Shown here piece after piece: positions 16,518 through 26,558 of a stretch of DNA of 64,000 bases. Origin of the DNA: Selenomonas sp. AB3002 (GTDB taxonomy: Bacteria; Bacillota; Negativicutes; Selenomonadales; Selenomonadaceae); contig NZ_JNIO01000005.1 of assembly GCF_000702545.1 (NCBI RefSeq), forward strand, positions 62,001-126,000, written 5' to 3'. Both the position numbers and the translations under genes were made by a program. How positions within the stretch are numbered: the stretch's first letter is position 1; each line of letters opens with the position of its first letter. The notes below the pieces were generated by a model. It was given only the letters and a program-made list of their open reading frames with translations. It was not told where the DNA came from and ran no database searches.

Positions 16518-18356
16518 CTAATCCAACGAGAAGTCAAATTCAACGTCCCCTCTTGGCGTTGTGTCGATGTCCACTTTGATTGTTCTTCCACCACGCATGA
16601 GTTTCTCCATTTTCTCAAATACAAAGTCCGACAAAGGATTGATGAGCTTCTGCTCCATTGCATTGAGCATACCTCGTCCTCCGTTGGCTTTATTTGCGCC
16701 ACTTCCTAATGCGGCAAATGCTCTATCTTCATCTTCAAAACAAATTTCAGCCTTGTATCGTTCCTTTATGAAGTCTCTGATTGGCTTAAATTTTGATTTT
16801 CCAATGGCTATCAAAACATCATCATTTTGAATAAAATTGAAGGGCACGATATTGGCTTCGCCGATACGGTTGAGAATTTCAGGTCGTTTAAGCTCAGTTA
16901 CAAAATGCTCCGAGACTTTATCTATGAAATGCTTTCGTGTTAGCTCGGCACTCAAGGAAATATCAGCATCGGCGGCTCCAATATTTGAAGTGAAGATTAT
17001 AAACGTCTCGGAGAAATATACTGTCTCTCCTTTGCCGTCAGTCAGCCGTCCGTCCTCAAGAATTTGTAGGAACTTGTCCATAATGCGTCCGTGAGCTTTT
17101 TCAATCTCATCGAAGAGGAGAACGCAGAAGGGCTTTTCCTTGACTGCATTGGTGAGTTCGCCTCCTTTTTCATACCCCACATAGCCTGGAGGAGCACCTA
17201 CCAAACGCTGGTCGCTTTGCTCATGGGCATATTCGCTCATGTCAAATCTGCGGTAGGCGCTTTCATCGCCAAAGACAAACTCCGCCAACGACTTTGCTAA
17301 TTCCGTCTTACCTACACCGGTAGGTCCTACAAAGAAAAGTGCCCCCTTCGGTTTCTTTTGCTTGGTGGAATGCTGAAGCCCTGCAAATCCCGTATAGGCA
17401 CGGATAATAACGTCCCGCACTTTTTGCACGGCTTCGTCCTGTCCCTTGACACGCTGACCAAGAAATTCCTTGGTGGCTCTGAGTTTCTCATAGGATAATT
17501 CCTCCCAAGGGCTTTTCTTTTCACCGTAGCGATAAAGGTTTATGAGTTTTTCAAAACTCATACGCTCCGGCATTTGATTGGACAATTTGATAATCTGAGC
17601 GATATTTTTCAGGCTGAAGCTGTCAAGAGCGTCGATAAAATTATCCATGACGGTTTTATCTTCTATGCCAGGATCTAAATGTAGGAGGTTCTTGTCCTTT
17701 TCCACGTACTTTGCTCTCTCGTCTCGTGAAGGCATGGGGACATTAATTGTAGCTACTAAAGGATTATCAACATACACGGATGGGGGAAGCATAGCAGTGG
17801 TTTTAGCAATGAGCACCAGCAGATTACCATTATCGCTCACGAATTTAAGGCCGTAGTCCTGGCTTTTGGTAATTGCAATCATCATATTGGTGATGTTATT
17901 GCGTTCTTCATCCGATAAGCTACGTCCATCACCGAATAGATAATCAGAGTAATCCACGATAGCTGCTGTACCGCCGCTTTTATTTTCCAGCCATGTCCGA
18001 AGCTGGGGGAAAAATTCTTTAGGTTCAGCGTATTTATTGGTATTGGGCTGCTGGACATCATCGCCAAGACCCATATCATACTCGGTGCCACCCTCCGGCT
18101 CATCAACTTTTATGCCTTCAAGACCGGATGGAGCGGATGCGCCCCTTTCCCAGGAACTGCCCCCCTCCGCTCTATTCCACATAATTACACGTTCATAACC
18201 GCATTTAAAGGCCATGTCGCGAACACAATCCACCACTGAAGTGTATTGCCCAGATCTTTGAGGATTAAGTATAATGTCATTAGTATTGCCAGAGAGGATT
18301 ACTGCTCCGCGAAGTTTCATCTCCCGCTCAAGTCGGTCAAGCCACATATCGCTCAT
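16518..18356 (-). CDS. ClpB-like AAA+ ATPase
   Basis: 612 residues. The second half is a Clp/Hsp100 D2-type module: Walker A FVGPTGVGKTELAKSLA near residue 340, pore loop GAPPGYVGYEKGG, Walker B CVLLFDEIEKAH and sensor 1 FIIFTSNIG. A Clp small-domain follows, ending with VDIDTTPRGDVEFDF. The first 280 residues look like a second, degenerate AAA domain without a Walker A, preceded by a GNTNDIIL segment. Such proteins unfold or remodel client proteins. The start overlaps the upstream stop (TAATG). It may disassemble complexes formed by the coiled-coil neighbour or by the FtsZ homologues; that is inference. Confidence 0.92.
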   Translation of the reverse strand: MSDMWLDRLEREMKLRGAVILSGNTNDIILNPQRSGQYTSVVDCVRDMAFKCGYERVIMWNRAEGGSSWERGASAPSGLEGIKVDEPEGGTEYDMGLGDDVQQPNTNKYAEPKEFFPQLRTWLENKSGGTAAIVDYSDYLFGDGRSLSDEERNNITNMMIAITKSQDYGLKFVSDNGNLLVLIAKTTAMLPPSVYVDNPLVATINVPMPSRDERAKYVEKDKNLLHLDPGIEDKTVMDNFIDALDSFSLKNIAQIIKLSNQMPERMSFEKLINLYRYGEKKSPWEELSYEKLRATKEFLGQRVKGQDEAVQKVRDVIIRAYTGFAGLQHSTKQKKPKGALFFVGPTGVGKTELAKSLAEFVFGDESAYRRFDMSEYAHEQSDQRLVGAPPGYVGYEKGGELTNAVKEKPFCVLLFDEIEKAHGRIMDKFLQILEDGRLTDGKGETVYFSETFIIFTSNIGAADADISLSAELTRKHFIDKVSEHFVTELKRPEILNRIGEANIVPFNFIQNDDVLIAIGKSKFKPIRDFIKERYKAEICFEDEDRAFAALGSGANKANGGRGMLNAMEQKLINPLSDFVFEKMEKLMRGGRTIKVDIDTTPRGDVEFDFSLD

Positions 18357-19471
18357 TACATTTTCCCTCCTATATTGGAATCGGTTTGCCCCTGTCGTCG
18401 CAAAATACGGTCAGGATTCTGCCATTTGACAACTTCATCCGATAGTTTGATTCCATATACCGATTCCCAATCGGCCTTTGCCGAGGAAATATCTTTCAGG
18501 CAGCTTTGCCCTTCGTAACCATCAAGTCGATACCACACTTTGTTGTCAAGGGTCAGCCTAAATTGAGCTTTGTTGCCGGATGGTCTTTGCGCCGTTATTA
18601 CTACGGCACCGTCGATCAACTTAGGCTTGCTGAGAGTGAAATCATGGTCGTTAAACCATTTATAGATGGCTTTGACTTTTTCCCGGCGTTCCTCTTCATC
18701 AATCAAGGCCTCATCCGTTTCTTTTGCCACAGCCTTAATCTGCTCTTGGACTTCCCTGACGCTGACCGTACCTGTAGCGGCTCTCGATCTAATCTCCTCC
18801 AGTTTATCCAGCAGAGCTTTTGATTTCGAGTTATCCTCAAATTTCTCTGCTGCGACAGACTTCTTTATATCATCTATCTGTTTGGCAACTACACGACTCT
18901 CCTGTTCCTTTTGCTTCATTGCTTTCCACTCGTTGGCCTCCGTCTTTGCTTTCTCAATAATCGCCGTCAGTTTTGTTTCAATCTCCTGCGTTGAGGCAAT
19001 GGAGCCGGACAAAATATCATTTTTGATATCGTTCAATTTGTCTGCGGCGAAATTGGCCACTATCGAATCTAAACCGCCGAGTATCTCGTAATAGCGAGAC
19101 ATAGCTGCATTCTGCGCCGTTGCCTTTTCACGCTTGGCTTCAAGGCGAGCTATACGAGCCGATTCCTGAAATACTTGCCGAGCCTCCCTGCCTAGGCCCC
19201 AAAGGCTGTGGATATAACTCCCCACCTCTTGGCTAACTTCTCTGGCGGCCACCGGATTACTTGAAAGCAGATTGCCGATGGTATCCAAATCCTGTGCCAA
19301 ACGGCTCATTTCCTCAGGAATGTAATCTAGATAACCTTGGGAACACATATCATTATATTGGTCTTGGTAACGCATATAAAATTCCCGTGTCTTATTGCTG
19401 ACTCGAGCACGGAAAAGTTCCTCACGCCGTCTCTGTTCCAATGCAAAGACGAGTTCTGCTTCTTGACTCAT
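18356..19471 (-). CDS. Coiled-coil protein of the TerY-P-type island
   Basis: 371 residues, no recognised family. Residues 1-250 are almost wholly helical, with long Glu/Lys/Ala-rich stretches (EAKREKATAQNAAMSRY, EVETKLTAIIEKAKTEA-like). The last 110 residues become mixed alpha/beta with TLSKPKLIDGAVVITAQRPS and conserved-looking Trp residues (WESVYGIKL, VKWQNPDRIL), perhaps a small beta domain. It lies 12 bp after the PIN gene and overlaps the ClpB-like gene through TAATG, so it probably forms a complex with one of them. A structural adaptor is the most I can say. Confidence 0.7.
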   Translation of the reverse strand: MSQEAELVFALEQRRREELFRARVSNKTREFYMRYQDQYNDMCSQGYLDYIPEEMSRLAQDLDTIGNLLSSNPVAAREVSQEVGSYIHSLWGLGREARQVFQESARIARLEAKREKATAQNAAMSRYYEILGGLDSIVANFAADKLNDIKNDILSGSIASTQEIETKLTAIIEKAKTEANEWKAMKQKEQESRVVAKQIDDIKKSVAAEKFEDNSKSKALLDKLEEIRSRAATGTVSVREVQEQIKAVAKETDEALIDEEERREKVKAIYKWFNDHDFTLSKPKLIDGAVVITAQRPSGNKAQFRLTLDNKVWYRLDGYEGQSCLKDISSAKADWESVYGIKLSDEVVKWQNPDRILRRQGQTDSNIGGKM

Positions 19472-19482
19472 GCTGTCACCCC

Positions 19483-21507
19483 TTATTTTTTCTTCTTTTT
19501 GTTTTTCCCTTTTCCCTTGGGAGATTGTGCGCTTGTCAGTTTTTCGTGGAGATTATGTGCCGTGATGGCCTCCACTCCCTCTGATTGAGCGAAATTTTGG
19601 AGGTTTTCATCGTCCGTTACCATGACGGCATTTTTCACACGATATTTAACCGCAACAGACAGAATGTAAACATCTTTAATCCCCGATTCCCTGAAACTCT
19701 CCGAGAGCAATTCCAGATAATTATCCTCGTTCTGCTTCAGCCATGGCTCCTCACCGAGTTCATTGATTTTCCGTATGGCTTTCCGAGCTTGATATTGCTT
19801 CTTTTCGTCATTGGCTGTCTTAAGACCGTCCAATTCCACCAAAACCTGTTTGGGGATAATTACCAAAGCCTGATTGTTGGTAAAATCATCCAATACATCA
19901 GAAAAATGCATCAAAGCACAAGTGTCAAAGACATACACTTTGCTGTATCTGCTTGCGGCATCATCATAGAAAATAGCTACGGCATCTGAAGCTTGTTCCA
20001 TACGTTCCAAGAGCAGACCAAAGTTGGTGTTTTTCCAATCTATGGTTTTTACATCTACATCTGTATTGTTTTTGATAGATTCCAAGGCTTCCCGCCATTG
20101 TGTCGTCCACTCACGGACATCGCCGAGGATTCCAACTTCCTTGTTTAAGAGTACAGAGCGAATAGTTTCAGTACTTGCAGGAATAGGTACATCTCCTAAC
20201 AGCTTTTGCAATTTGTCATTTAGCTTTAAGAGCTTGTCCAATTTTTTATCTACGGGTGTGAGTTGCAGTATCTCTGAAGAATTTAGCAAATCCCGTATGT
20301 AATCGGCAGTATAAAATTCTTTATACGGCACATCTCCAACAAGATCCAAGAGTTTCAGCATACGTCGATCCAGTAAATAGTATCTTTTTACCAGATTTAT
20401 GACGAATTCGGAGAAATCGCTCGTATCTTCGTATATATACGGTATCAAACGAGAAACTGTACCGATATGTCCTTCGATAGCAGCGGCATATACGCTACGG
20501 ACGCTGTCCTGATAGCACAGCCCTTCTGGAAAGTCATTCGGGATGTTTATTACTGTATTTTTTCCCGCATCATCGAACCCGAACGTGGGCTGACCCAACA
20601 GTAAACAAACCTTATTTTCTTTTCCCTCCATTATATTAGAAAACTGCGGAACAATGGCGAAAATTTTGGATTTTGCCGCATAGCTTTCGATAGTATCCGA
20701 AGCCTTGGTATATACCGCATGCTTTCGCTTACCCTGAAGCGTATCAACGCCAATCATCGGCAATTCATAGTCGGGCATCGTTCCTAAATCCGTATCTTTA
20801 AGTACGGTTTCGGAAATTTCCGCATTAGGTGCATTCAAAAGACTTAAATTGCCTTCGCTGTCCATAGAAATTTCATGGCTGGTATTTTGCCACTTTATTT
20901 TGGCATCACCTTCCGGGGCAATATCGTCTATACGAGAATTCCTTTGCAGCCACGAGGGAGCGTTTTTACCCTCCGCTTGCCATTTTTCAATTCGTGATGC
21001 GATTAAGGAGCCGGGGAAACCGGGCATATTTCCTTCATTGATGTCTTTTGCCTTTGGATTTGTTGTGTTGTCCAAAAGACCTTTACTGCTGTTCACAAGA
21101 CGATTATTGACCACGTCATAGATAACGGTAATTTTTTGAGTTTGCGACTTTGCCGGAAGTTTTCCTTCCTTTTGTAGGCGTCGGCCGTTATCCGTCAGCC
21201 GTAAATAGCCGCATCGCAGTTGCTTCCATTCGCTTTGATCGCTAAAACCCGGAATTTGCTCTAGGGCATTGACATCTACAAGGTCTGTCAGGACTTGCCG
21301 AAGAAGTGTATTTCCATCCGCTACTGAGAAAATCGCTGTAAGAATGCTTTCCAAGGGAGTGGACGCATATTCTGGATACGACTCGGCTTTCTGAGCAATT
21401 TCCAAAAGCATCCATTCCATTGCCGTGGATTTGCGCTCGGTATGATGAGTCACTTGAACCGAATATTCCACAAAAGGATAAGCTATCCTTGCTTTCCCTA
21501 TATTCAC
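19483..21507 (-). CDS. PIN-domain ribonuclease-like protein with long N-terminal region
   Basis: 674 residues. The last 150 form a PIN domain: first acid in YVFDTCALMHF (near residue 525), then VLVELDGLKTA, and the C-terminal acids in MVTDDENLQNFA. All four expected acidic positions can be placed. Residues 1-120 resemble a helical, winged-helix-like module. The middle is unrecognised and ends in a low-complexity basic tail (GKGKNKKKKK). GTG start overlaps the helicase stop by 4 bp. Together with the helicase it may be an RNA or DNA processing pair, as in described Ter-associated DNA-processing gene sets. Confidence 0.85.
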   Translation of the reverse strand: MNIGKARIAYPFVEYSVQVTHHTERKSTAMEWMLLEIAQKAESYPEYASTPLESILTAIFSVADGNTLLRQVLTDLVDVNALEQIPGFSDQSEWKQLRCGYLRLTDNGRRLQKEGKLPAKSQTQKITVIYDVVNNRLVNSSKGLLDNTTNPKAKDINEGNMPGFPGSLIASRIEKWQAEGKNAPSWLQRNSRIDDIAPEGDAKIKWQNTSHEISMDSEGNLSLLNAPNAEISETVLKDTDLGTMPDYELPMIGVDTLQGKRKHAVYTKASDTIESYAAKSKIFAIVPQFSNIMEGKENKVCLLLGQPTFGFDDAGKNTVINIPNDFPEGLCYQDSVRSVYAAAIEGHIGTVSRLIPYIYEDTSDFSEFVINLVKRYYLLDRRMLKLLDLVGDVPYKEFYTADYIRDLLNSSEILQLTPVDKKLDKLLKLNDKLQKLLGDVPIPASTETIRSVLLNKEVGILGDVREWTTQWREALESIKNNTDVDVKTIDWKNTNFGLLLERMEQASDAVAIFYDDAASRYSKVYVFDTCALMHFSDVLDDFTNNQALVIIPKQVLVELDGLKTANDEKKQYQARKAIRKINELGEEPWLKQNEDNYLELLSESFRESGIKDVYILSVAVKYRVKNAVMVTDDENLQNFAQSEGVEAITAHNLHEKLTSAQSPKGKGKNKKKKK

Positions 21508-24500
21508 CGCTCCTTCGCCTCCTTATCGTATTCTTCCATAATCTTCGGCACATCGTTTGGGGTAATCAGTGTCTCCCCCGCTATCAAAGCTCCATTGCGA
21601 GCTATATCGTCAATTATGTTTTGATAGATGCGAGCACTCCTGATTTCGCCCGTGTCCATATTGGGAATAGGAACAGCCAATCTGCCATAGAGTTCTCTAG
21701 CTCCCACAATGATCAACAGATTTTGCGCACGGGAGAAGGCAACATTGATTCGTTCAAAAGCTGCCACATGACGGCTAGCATTACCGTGTTTGGTATTACA
21801 GACTAAACTGGTGATAATAATCTGCTTTTCTTTGCCTTGGAACCGATCCACCGTATTTACATCCACCTTTAGCGCCTTGAGTTTGCCATGACTGCGCATA
21901 TCTTTTACGGCTTTTCTCAGATCGCCTACTTGAGAGCCATAGAAAGATATGACACCTACTGTTATGCCTGACTGCCCCATAGTGGCATAGGCATCGTTGA
22001 TTTTTGAGAGCATAGACAAAATTATGTACCTCTCGAAAATATTATGGAGCGAAGTGCTGCCGGGGTATCGGCTCTGCTCCATCAGCTTACCTTGCAACTT
22101 GGAGGAATCCACCCAATAAGCATGACAGTCGGGACGTAGAAAACTTTCACCCTTGTCAGTAGTAACTTTTAGCCCGTGGGCTTTTGTCTTGTTTTCAACC
22201 TCCATAACACCGCTTTCCAATTTTCCGTCATAAAAGCGATTAATGACTTTTTGAATGTCCGAGTGCATACGATATTGGGTAAGCAAGGAATGCTTGATAC
22301 GTTCGTCTGCATTCTCGAAATACTCACGGAACAGAGAGGATGTAACCATTGTGCGATAATTATTCAAATCCTCTTCGTGAAGTACCATTTCCGAACTGTT
22401 GTCATCGTCGTCATCACCTGTTTCGGCTTTTATTTCTTCCAGCAGTTCATTATAAGATTTTTCGTATTCATTGAACACTGGCGGTAACTGCCTGTGGTCG
22501 CCCACCAATATCGTCTTTCTCGCCCGCATTAGTGGTGGCAAGAGTTCCGGAGGAGTCGCCTTGCTGACCTCGTCGATAATGACCACATCGAAGTCCGGGA
22601 ATTTCTCGTCAAGATCCCTCATATTTGCCGTGCAAGTAATGCCCACCACATTGCAAGAGGAAATATAAATGTCTTCGTAGTATTCTTTGTCATACTTGGC
22701 GGTTTTAGGATCGCCCAACTGCTCAGTAAATTTTTCTAGTGTCCCCTGCCAAACCTGCCGAATGGAAGCATCATTATTCCACTCCTCCTTCAGCCGATTC
22801 ATCTCTGCTTCGATACAGGATTCGATTTCACCTCTTTCGCAGTTGTATTTAACGGAGAGTGTCTCACCCAATTTTTCTTTAATGGCGATTTCTTCCCGCT
22901 TACGCTGCATTTCTTCTTTTAACTGTTTGATTTGTCCCTTATAAGATTTTACTATCTCGGACAACGATTCAATATCCTTAGACTGAAAGGAATCAATGAC
23001 GTTGCCCATACTATTTAATGATTCTTGAATTGCGCTTTGATACGCCGACTCTATATCAGAGAGCAATTGCGCCATTTGGATCTGTCCTTCGGAAGACTGA
23101 ATTTTTGCTTTCTGCTCTTCGTTAAACAGAGCAAACTCCTCTGGAGACAACGTAAAGACTCCGCTTTCACCTAACTTTTCTCTTTCGTCACGCAGACAGT
23201 TTCGCTTATCTTTGAGCACTTTCCTTATCTCTGCGTCATCTTCCTCTGCCAACTGCTCGGTAATCTTTCTTATCTGCTCGTCGATATCCTGCATTTTCAA
23301 TTTTGCAATGTCTGCATCCGTATTTGCATTTTGAGCAACCGCTTGCAGCTTATCACGTAAGACAAAAAGTATGCCACAGGACGTAGCTATCCTACTTATC
23401 GATAAAACGGGTTCACGCCGTATCACATCCTCGCTTACGGAAGGTGCAAGAATAATGCCCTGCTCTGCAGCGGTACTAATAAGTCGCCAAAAGATAGGTG
23501 CAACTACGTTACCCATGGTCCCTGGAATAAAGAAATCTCCGCCGGAAATTTCGTTTCGCTCCGCCATCCCTTTGAAATTCATATATTGGCGTTTGGTATT
23601 TTCGTGTTCGCTACTTTCTTCTAATGCCTTTTGAAGATTGTTTTCTGCTAATGTAAGGTTGCGACGGCAATCTTCAAAATTTTGACTTTGCATCGTAAGC
23701 TCATGGTTCAAATATTCCAAATCAGCAGTAACGTGCTGTATATCACGTAGCTCCCTTTCGCAATTGCTATAGTCTTGACGATTTTTATTCCACGGTGTTA
23801 AGAACTTGTCCATAACCGATTGGCGTAAAGTCTCGTAATATGTGGAAAGCACCTTAGATGAGCCAAATTTGCTGCGCTCTTCATCACGATCCCTATCCCT
23901 TTCGCTTAGGCGGATAGCTCGAATTTCTGAGCGATTTGCCAGTCTGTCCAACGCATTGTCTACGGCATCATGGGATTGGGATGCCAGAAGGACTCGATTA
24001 CCCTGGCGAGCAAGCTGATATATGGCCTCTGCAATTACGGTTGTCTTGCCGGTTCCTGGGGGACCTTGTATTAAGCACAAATCCGGAGTTTCCAACATTT
24101 TGAATATGGCTTCACGCTGATTGAGATTATTGGCAACGCTGATATTGAGCCAGTTATCGCCTACGAGCTTTTCCCATTCCTCTCGGTCTTGGGGCTGAGG
24201 CAGCCTCGCCCGCGTCACATCGAAAATCCACATTGCCATATTTGGCGAACGGCAGTCACGATCCTGCTGTAAATCAGATACAGCTCTGTCTAGCCGTTTA
24301 AAGAGGGACAAATCCTTGATAACGAGTGGAGCAAGAAAACCTGTCTGCGAATAACGAGGAAGCAGTTGATTTTGCACATACTCGTCCCGCTCTTCATCCG
24401 TCATTTCTTCAACTTCATCATTATCAGGGATGGCGTACACCAATTCTATCTCGTAATGACCATCTACCTCGCGTCCTTCTTTGGAAAGACGGCGTATCTG

Positions 24501-25562
24501 ACTTCCTATCGGCTCGAATTTTTCATTCCAGCGATGACGTTCTTCGTTATACACGAAATTGCCATTCTCATCGGAATATTCCTTGTCGTCGTATGCTGCT
24601 AACTCACCGCGTTTCAACCACTTGGCTTCTGTTTCATATGAATCCTTATTCGGAAACTGCACCGTAAAGACTAGATTGCCGTCCTTATTTTCTATATTTA
24701 TATACCGTGCACCATGCATACGCTTTTTGACAATGGTGCGCCGCCACTTTATGTAATCTTTCCATTCCTTCAGCCGTTCTTTGGTGTGTTCGTTTAGTGA
24801 TGCAGCAGCATCCGCTAAATCGTACATAAAATTGCCGCCACTGCCTTTAACTCTTGAGGCATCGTCATAACGAGTAATTCTGCACGGCACCTCATAAGCA
24901 AGCAATTCTTCATCATATTGTTCTGTTACGCTATCAACCACAAAATAGTCGCCACTTACATAACCTTTGAAGAGCAATGTCTTATTTAAAGGGAGAATGT
25001 TAGACAAGTAATCGTAAGGAACTCGCTTGTATCTTATCGCTAATTTGAGATTTTTTGTACTACTATCATCAAAAGTGTAATTTCGGACGAAAGTATCTTG
25101 GGTTATACCGTCCCTGAATAAACTCTTGATAACTGCGTCGAAGAAATCTGCGGCAACGTAATCTTCCATTCCGAATCCTTGATATTTCTGAATTAGATCT
25201 TTCTGATCTTTCTGGAGATAATTGGAACGATTATTTGCTCTGATACACAAAGCATTAGGCGAATTTTGGTATTGGGTTATCTCGCTGTTTTCCGTAATAT
25301 TCTCTGCCACGCTTTTTTCTCCTTTTTCGATATTTGACGAATTTACCTTCCGGGATTCATGGTCATTATTCTGTCTGAAATTAATACTAGAGGCTGTCCG
25401 AATACTTCGTTGAGGATTGACGGACGTTTGTCGCCTACTACGAAATGGGATATCCGAATGGCCTTGACCGAATTCTTCTCTTAGGCCGTCTGCAATAGCT
25501 CTTTTGGCCTCTTTTTTGGCAATATCTACAATACCCCCTATTAATTCATCAAAAATCCCCAC
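21504..25562 (-). CDS. UPF1/Dna2-like superfamily 1 helicase
   Basis: 1352 residues. Walker A LIQGPPGTGKTTVIAEA is near residue 500 and is followed by motif Ia VLLASQSHDAVDNALDR. A long coiled-coil insertion (about residues 560-950) separates it from motif II VVIIDEVSKATPPELLP and motif III ILVGDHRQLPPVF. The C-terminal RecA half carries VDRFQGKEKQIIITS and NVAFSRAQNLLII. The N-terminal 480 residues include a beta-rich region but no nuclease motif I can see. GTG start preceded by AGGAGGTG. The domain order is that of AAA_11/AAA_12 helicases often found in defence islands. It unwinds nucleic acid; the substrate is unknown. Confidence 0.93.
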   Translation of the reverse strand: MGIFDELIGGIVDIAKKEAKRAIADGLREEFGQGHSDIPFRSRRQTSVNPQRSIRTASSINFRQNNDHESRKVNSSNIEKGEKSVAENITENSEITQYQNSPNALCIRANNRSNYLQKDQKDLIQKYQGFGMEDYVAADFFDAVIKSLFRDGITQDTFVRNYTFDDSSTKNLKLAIRYKRVPYDYLSNILPLNKTLLFKGYVSGDYFVVDSVTEQYDEELLAYEVPCRITRYDDASRVKGSGGNFMYDLADAAASLNEHTKERLKEWKDYIKWRRTIVKKRMHGARYINIENKDGNLVFTVQFPNKDSYETEAKWLKRGELAAYDDKEYSDENGNFVYNEERHRWNEKFEPIGSQIRRLSKEGREVDGHYEIELVYAIPDNDEVEEMTDEERDEYVQNQLLPRYSQTGFLAPLVIKDLSLFKRLDRAVSDLQQDRDCRSPNMAMWIFDVTRARLPQPQDREEWEKLVGDNWLNISVANNLNQREAIFKMLETPDLCLIQGPPGTGKTTVIAEAIYQLARQGNRVLLASQSHDAVDNALDRLANRSEIRAIRLSERDRDRDEERSKFGSSKVLSTYYETLRQSVMDKFLTPWNKNRQDYSNCERELRDIQHVTADLEYLNHELTMQSQNFEDCRRNLTLAENNLQKALEESSEHENTKRQYMNFKGMAERNEISGGDFFIPGTMGNVVAPIFWRLISTAAEQGIILAPSVSEDVIRREPVLSISRIATSCGILFVLRDKLQAVAQNANTDADIAKLKMQDIDEQIRKITEQLAEEDDAEIRKVLKDKRNCLRDEREKLGESGVFTLSPEEFALFNEEQKAKIQSSEGQIQMAQLLSDIESAYQSAIQESLNSMGNVIDSFQSKDIESLSEIVKSYKGQIKQLKEEMQRKREEIAIKEKLGETLSVKYNCERGEIESCIEAEMNRLKEEWNNDASIRQVWQGTLEKFTEQLGDPKTAKYDKEYYEDIYISSCNVVGITCTANMRDLDEKFPDFDVVIIDEVSKATPPELLPPLMRARKTILVGDHRQLPPVFNEYEKSYNELLEEIKAETGDDDDDNSSEMVLHEEDLNNYRTMVTSSLFREYFENADERIKHSLLTQYRMHSDIQKVINRFYDGKLESGVMEVENKTKAHGLKVTTDKGESFLRPDCHAYWVDSSKLQGKLMEQSRYPGSTSLHNIFERYIILSMLSKINDAYATMGQSGITVGVISFYGSQVGDLRKAVKDMRSHGKLKALKVDVNTVDRFQGKEKQIIITSLVCNTKHGNASRHVAAFERINVAFSRAQNLLIIVGARELYGRLAVPIPNMDTGEIRSARIYQNIIDDIARNGALIAGETLITPNDVPKIMEEYDKEAKER

Positions 25563-25672
25563 AAGACAACACCTCCTATCCTTATATAATCTCTATTTTC
25601 AAATATAAAATAATTGTTTCAAATTCTATTCTTATATTACATATTCTCAATGATAAGGAAAAAGTACATTGT

Positions 25673-25945
25673 CTATTTGAACAAACTGAATATTTTGCTT
25701 ATAGTTCGCTCTGCATTATTGCGGACATAATCAGGTACGGTTCTCACCATGTGGTCACTTTTACGAGAGTTGCAGGGGCGACACATCGGTTGTAGATTAT
25801 CCGGGCTATCCCAGCCGCCGTAATGTTGCGGCCAGCAATGATCCACTGTAGTTTCATCGAACCGCATCTTTTTCCCGCATCCGGCACAAGTATACCAACC
25901 ATGATTTCCACGCTTGTCATTTCTAAAGTTATCTCTGTACCCCAT
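25673..25945 (-). CDS. HNH endonuclease
   Basis: 90 residues, a minimal HNH domain. Zinc ligands are CAGCGKK and CRPCNSRKSDH, and between them VDHCWPQHYGGWD supplies the catalytic DH and NLQPMCRPCN the Asn. ATG start with GAGGAGG 6 bp upstream. It precedes the helicase gene in the same direction with a 110-bp gap. It may cut DNA exposed by the helicase, but stand-alone HNH proteins also serve in many other roles. Confidence 0.9.
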   Translation of the reverse strand: MGYRDNFRNDKRGNHGWYTCAGCGKKMRFDETTVDHCWPQHYGGWDSPDNLQPMCRPCNSRKSDHMVRTVPDYVRNNAERTISKIFSLFK

Positions 25946-25975
25946 ATGAATCCTCCTCTAGGGTTTTACATATAT

Positions 25976-26113
25976 AGAGACAACGAGATTTTTATGCCTT
26001 CTTTATCGACTCCACCATTTCCTGTTTATTATTATTTCGACACGTTTTATCGTATTCCTCTGTATATGCATGATTTTTCAAGGTATATATCCTGCTAAAA
26101 TCTCGTTATCTCT
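25976..26113. repeat. 17-bp inverted repeat spanning the gap before the HNH gene
   Basis: AGAGACAACGAGATTTT (25976-25992) is repeated in reverse complement with one mismatch at 26097-26113. The 104 bp between hold no open frame longer than about 22 codons. It could be an attenuator-like fold in the operon mRNA, a protein-binding site or the trace of a small mobile element. Confidence 0.6.
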
Positions 26114-26131
26114 TATTCTATTCACTCGAAT

Positions 26132-26548
26132 CTAGCAATAGGCACTTTCATTACCGTCTAACCGTGCCAAGGCTTTATCACCAAACAAGCTGTGAATCTT
26201 GTTTCTGGCCATTGCCTTGATATCTTCGGTTATATACATCTGCGCCAAGAGCAGTGCCATCCCAATAGCCGTGGCATCATCTGCATATCCGGCAATAGGT
26301 GTAAAATCTGGGATTAGGTCAATAGGGGAAATCAGATACCCCAAAGCTGCATAGATACCAGCCTTTACTTTAGCAGGGCAGTTCGGGGACTGTGCCACAT
26401 AATAGAGCTGTAAGGCCTTGTATATCAAGGTAAGTCCTATATTGGCCACATTATCCTGTATCTTAGTCCAAAGACCATCCTCTGAGTAGTCTTCAGCATA
26501 CTTGTCCATATCAACGTTATTGAAATCTTCTACACTTACAGTTTTCAT
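26132..26548 (-). CDS. YkvA-family (DUF1232) protein
   Basis: 138 residues. The family core is GYLISPIDLIPDFTPIAGYADDATAIG (the SPIDLIPD block), followed by a helix. DUF1232 proteins are small, probably membrane-associated; their biochemical role is unclear. I chose the ATG at 26546-26548, with GAGGGATT upstream, because the longer form overlaps the upstream gene by 20 bp. It sits between the FHA/PH-like protein and the HNH gene in the triad operon, and YkvA proteins are recurrent partners of kinase/phosphatase islands. Confidence 0.85.
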   Translation of the reverse strand: MKTVSVEDFNNVDMDKYAEDYSEDGLWTKIQDNVANIGLTLIYKALQLYYVAQSPNCPAKVKAGIYAALGYLISPIDLIPDFTPIAGYADDATAIGMALLLAQMYITEDIKAMARNKIHSLFGDKALARLDGNESAYC

Positions 26549-26558
26549 ACTCAATCCC

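Noticed and set aside
26049-26072. A 22-codon basic minus-strand ORF (MHIQRNTIKRVEIIINRKWW...) inside the 25976-26113 inverted repeat.
   Set aside because: No ribosome binding site and length within chance expectation.
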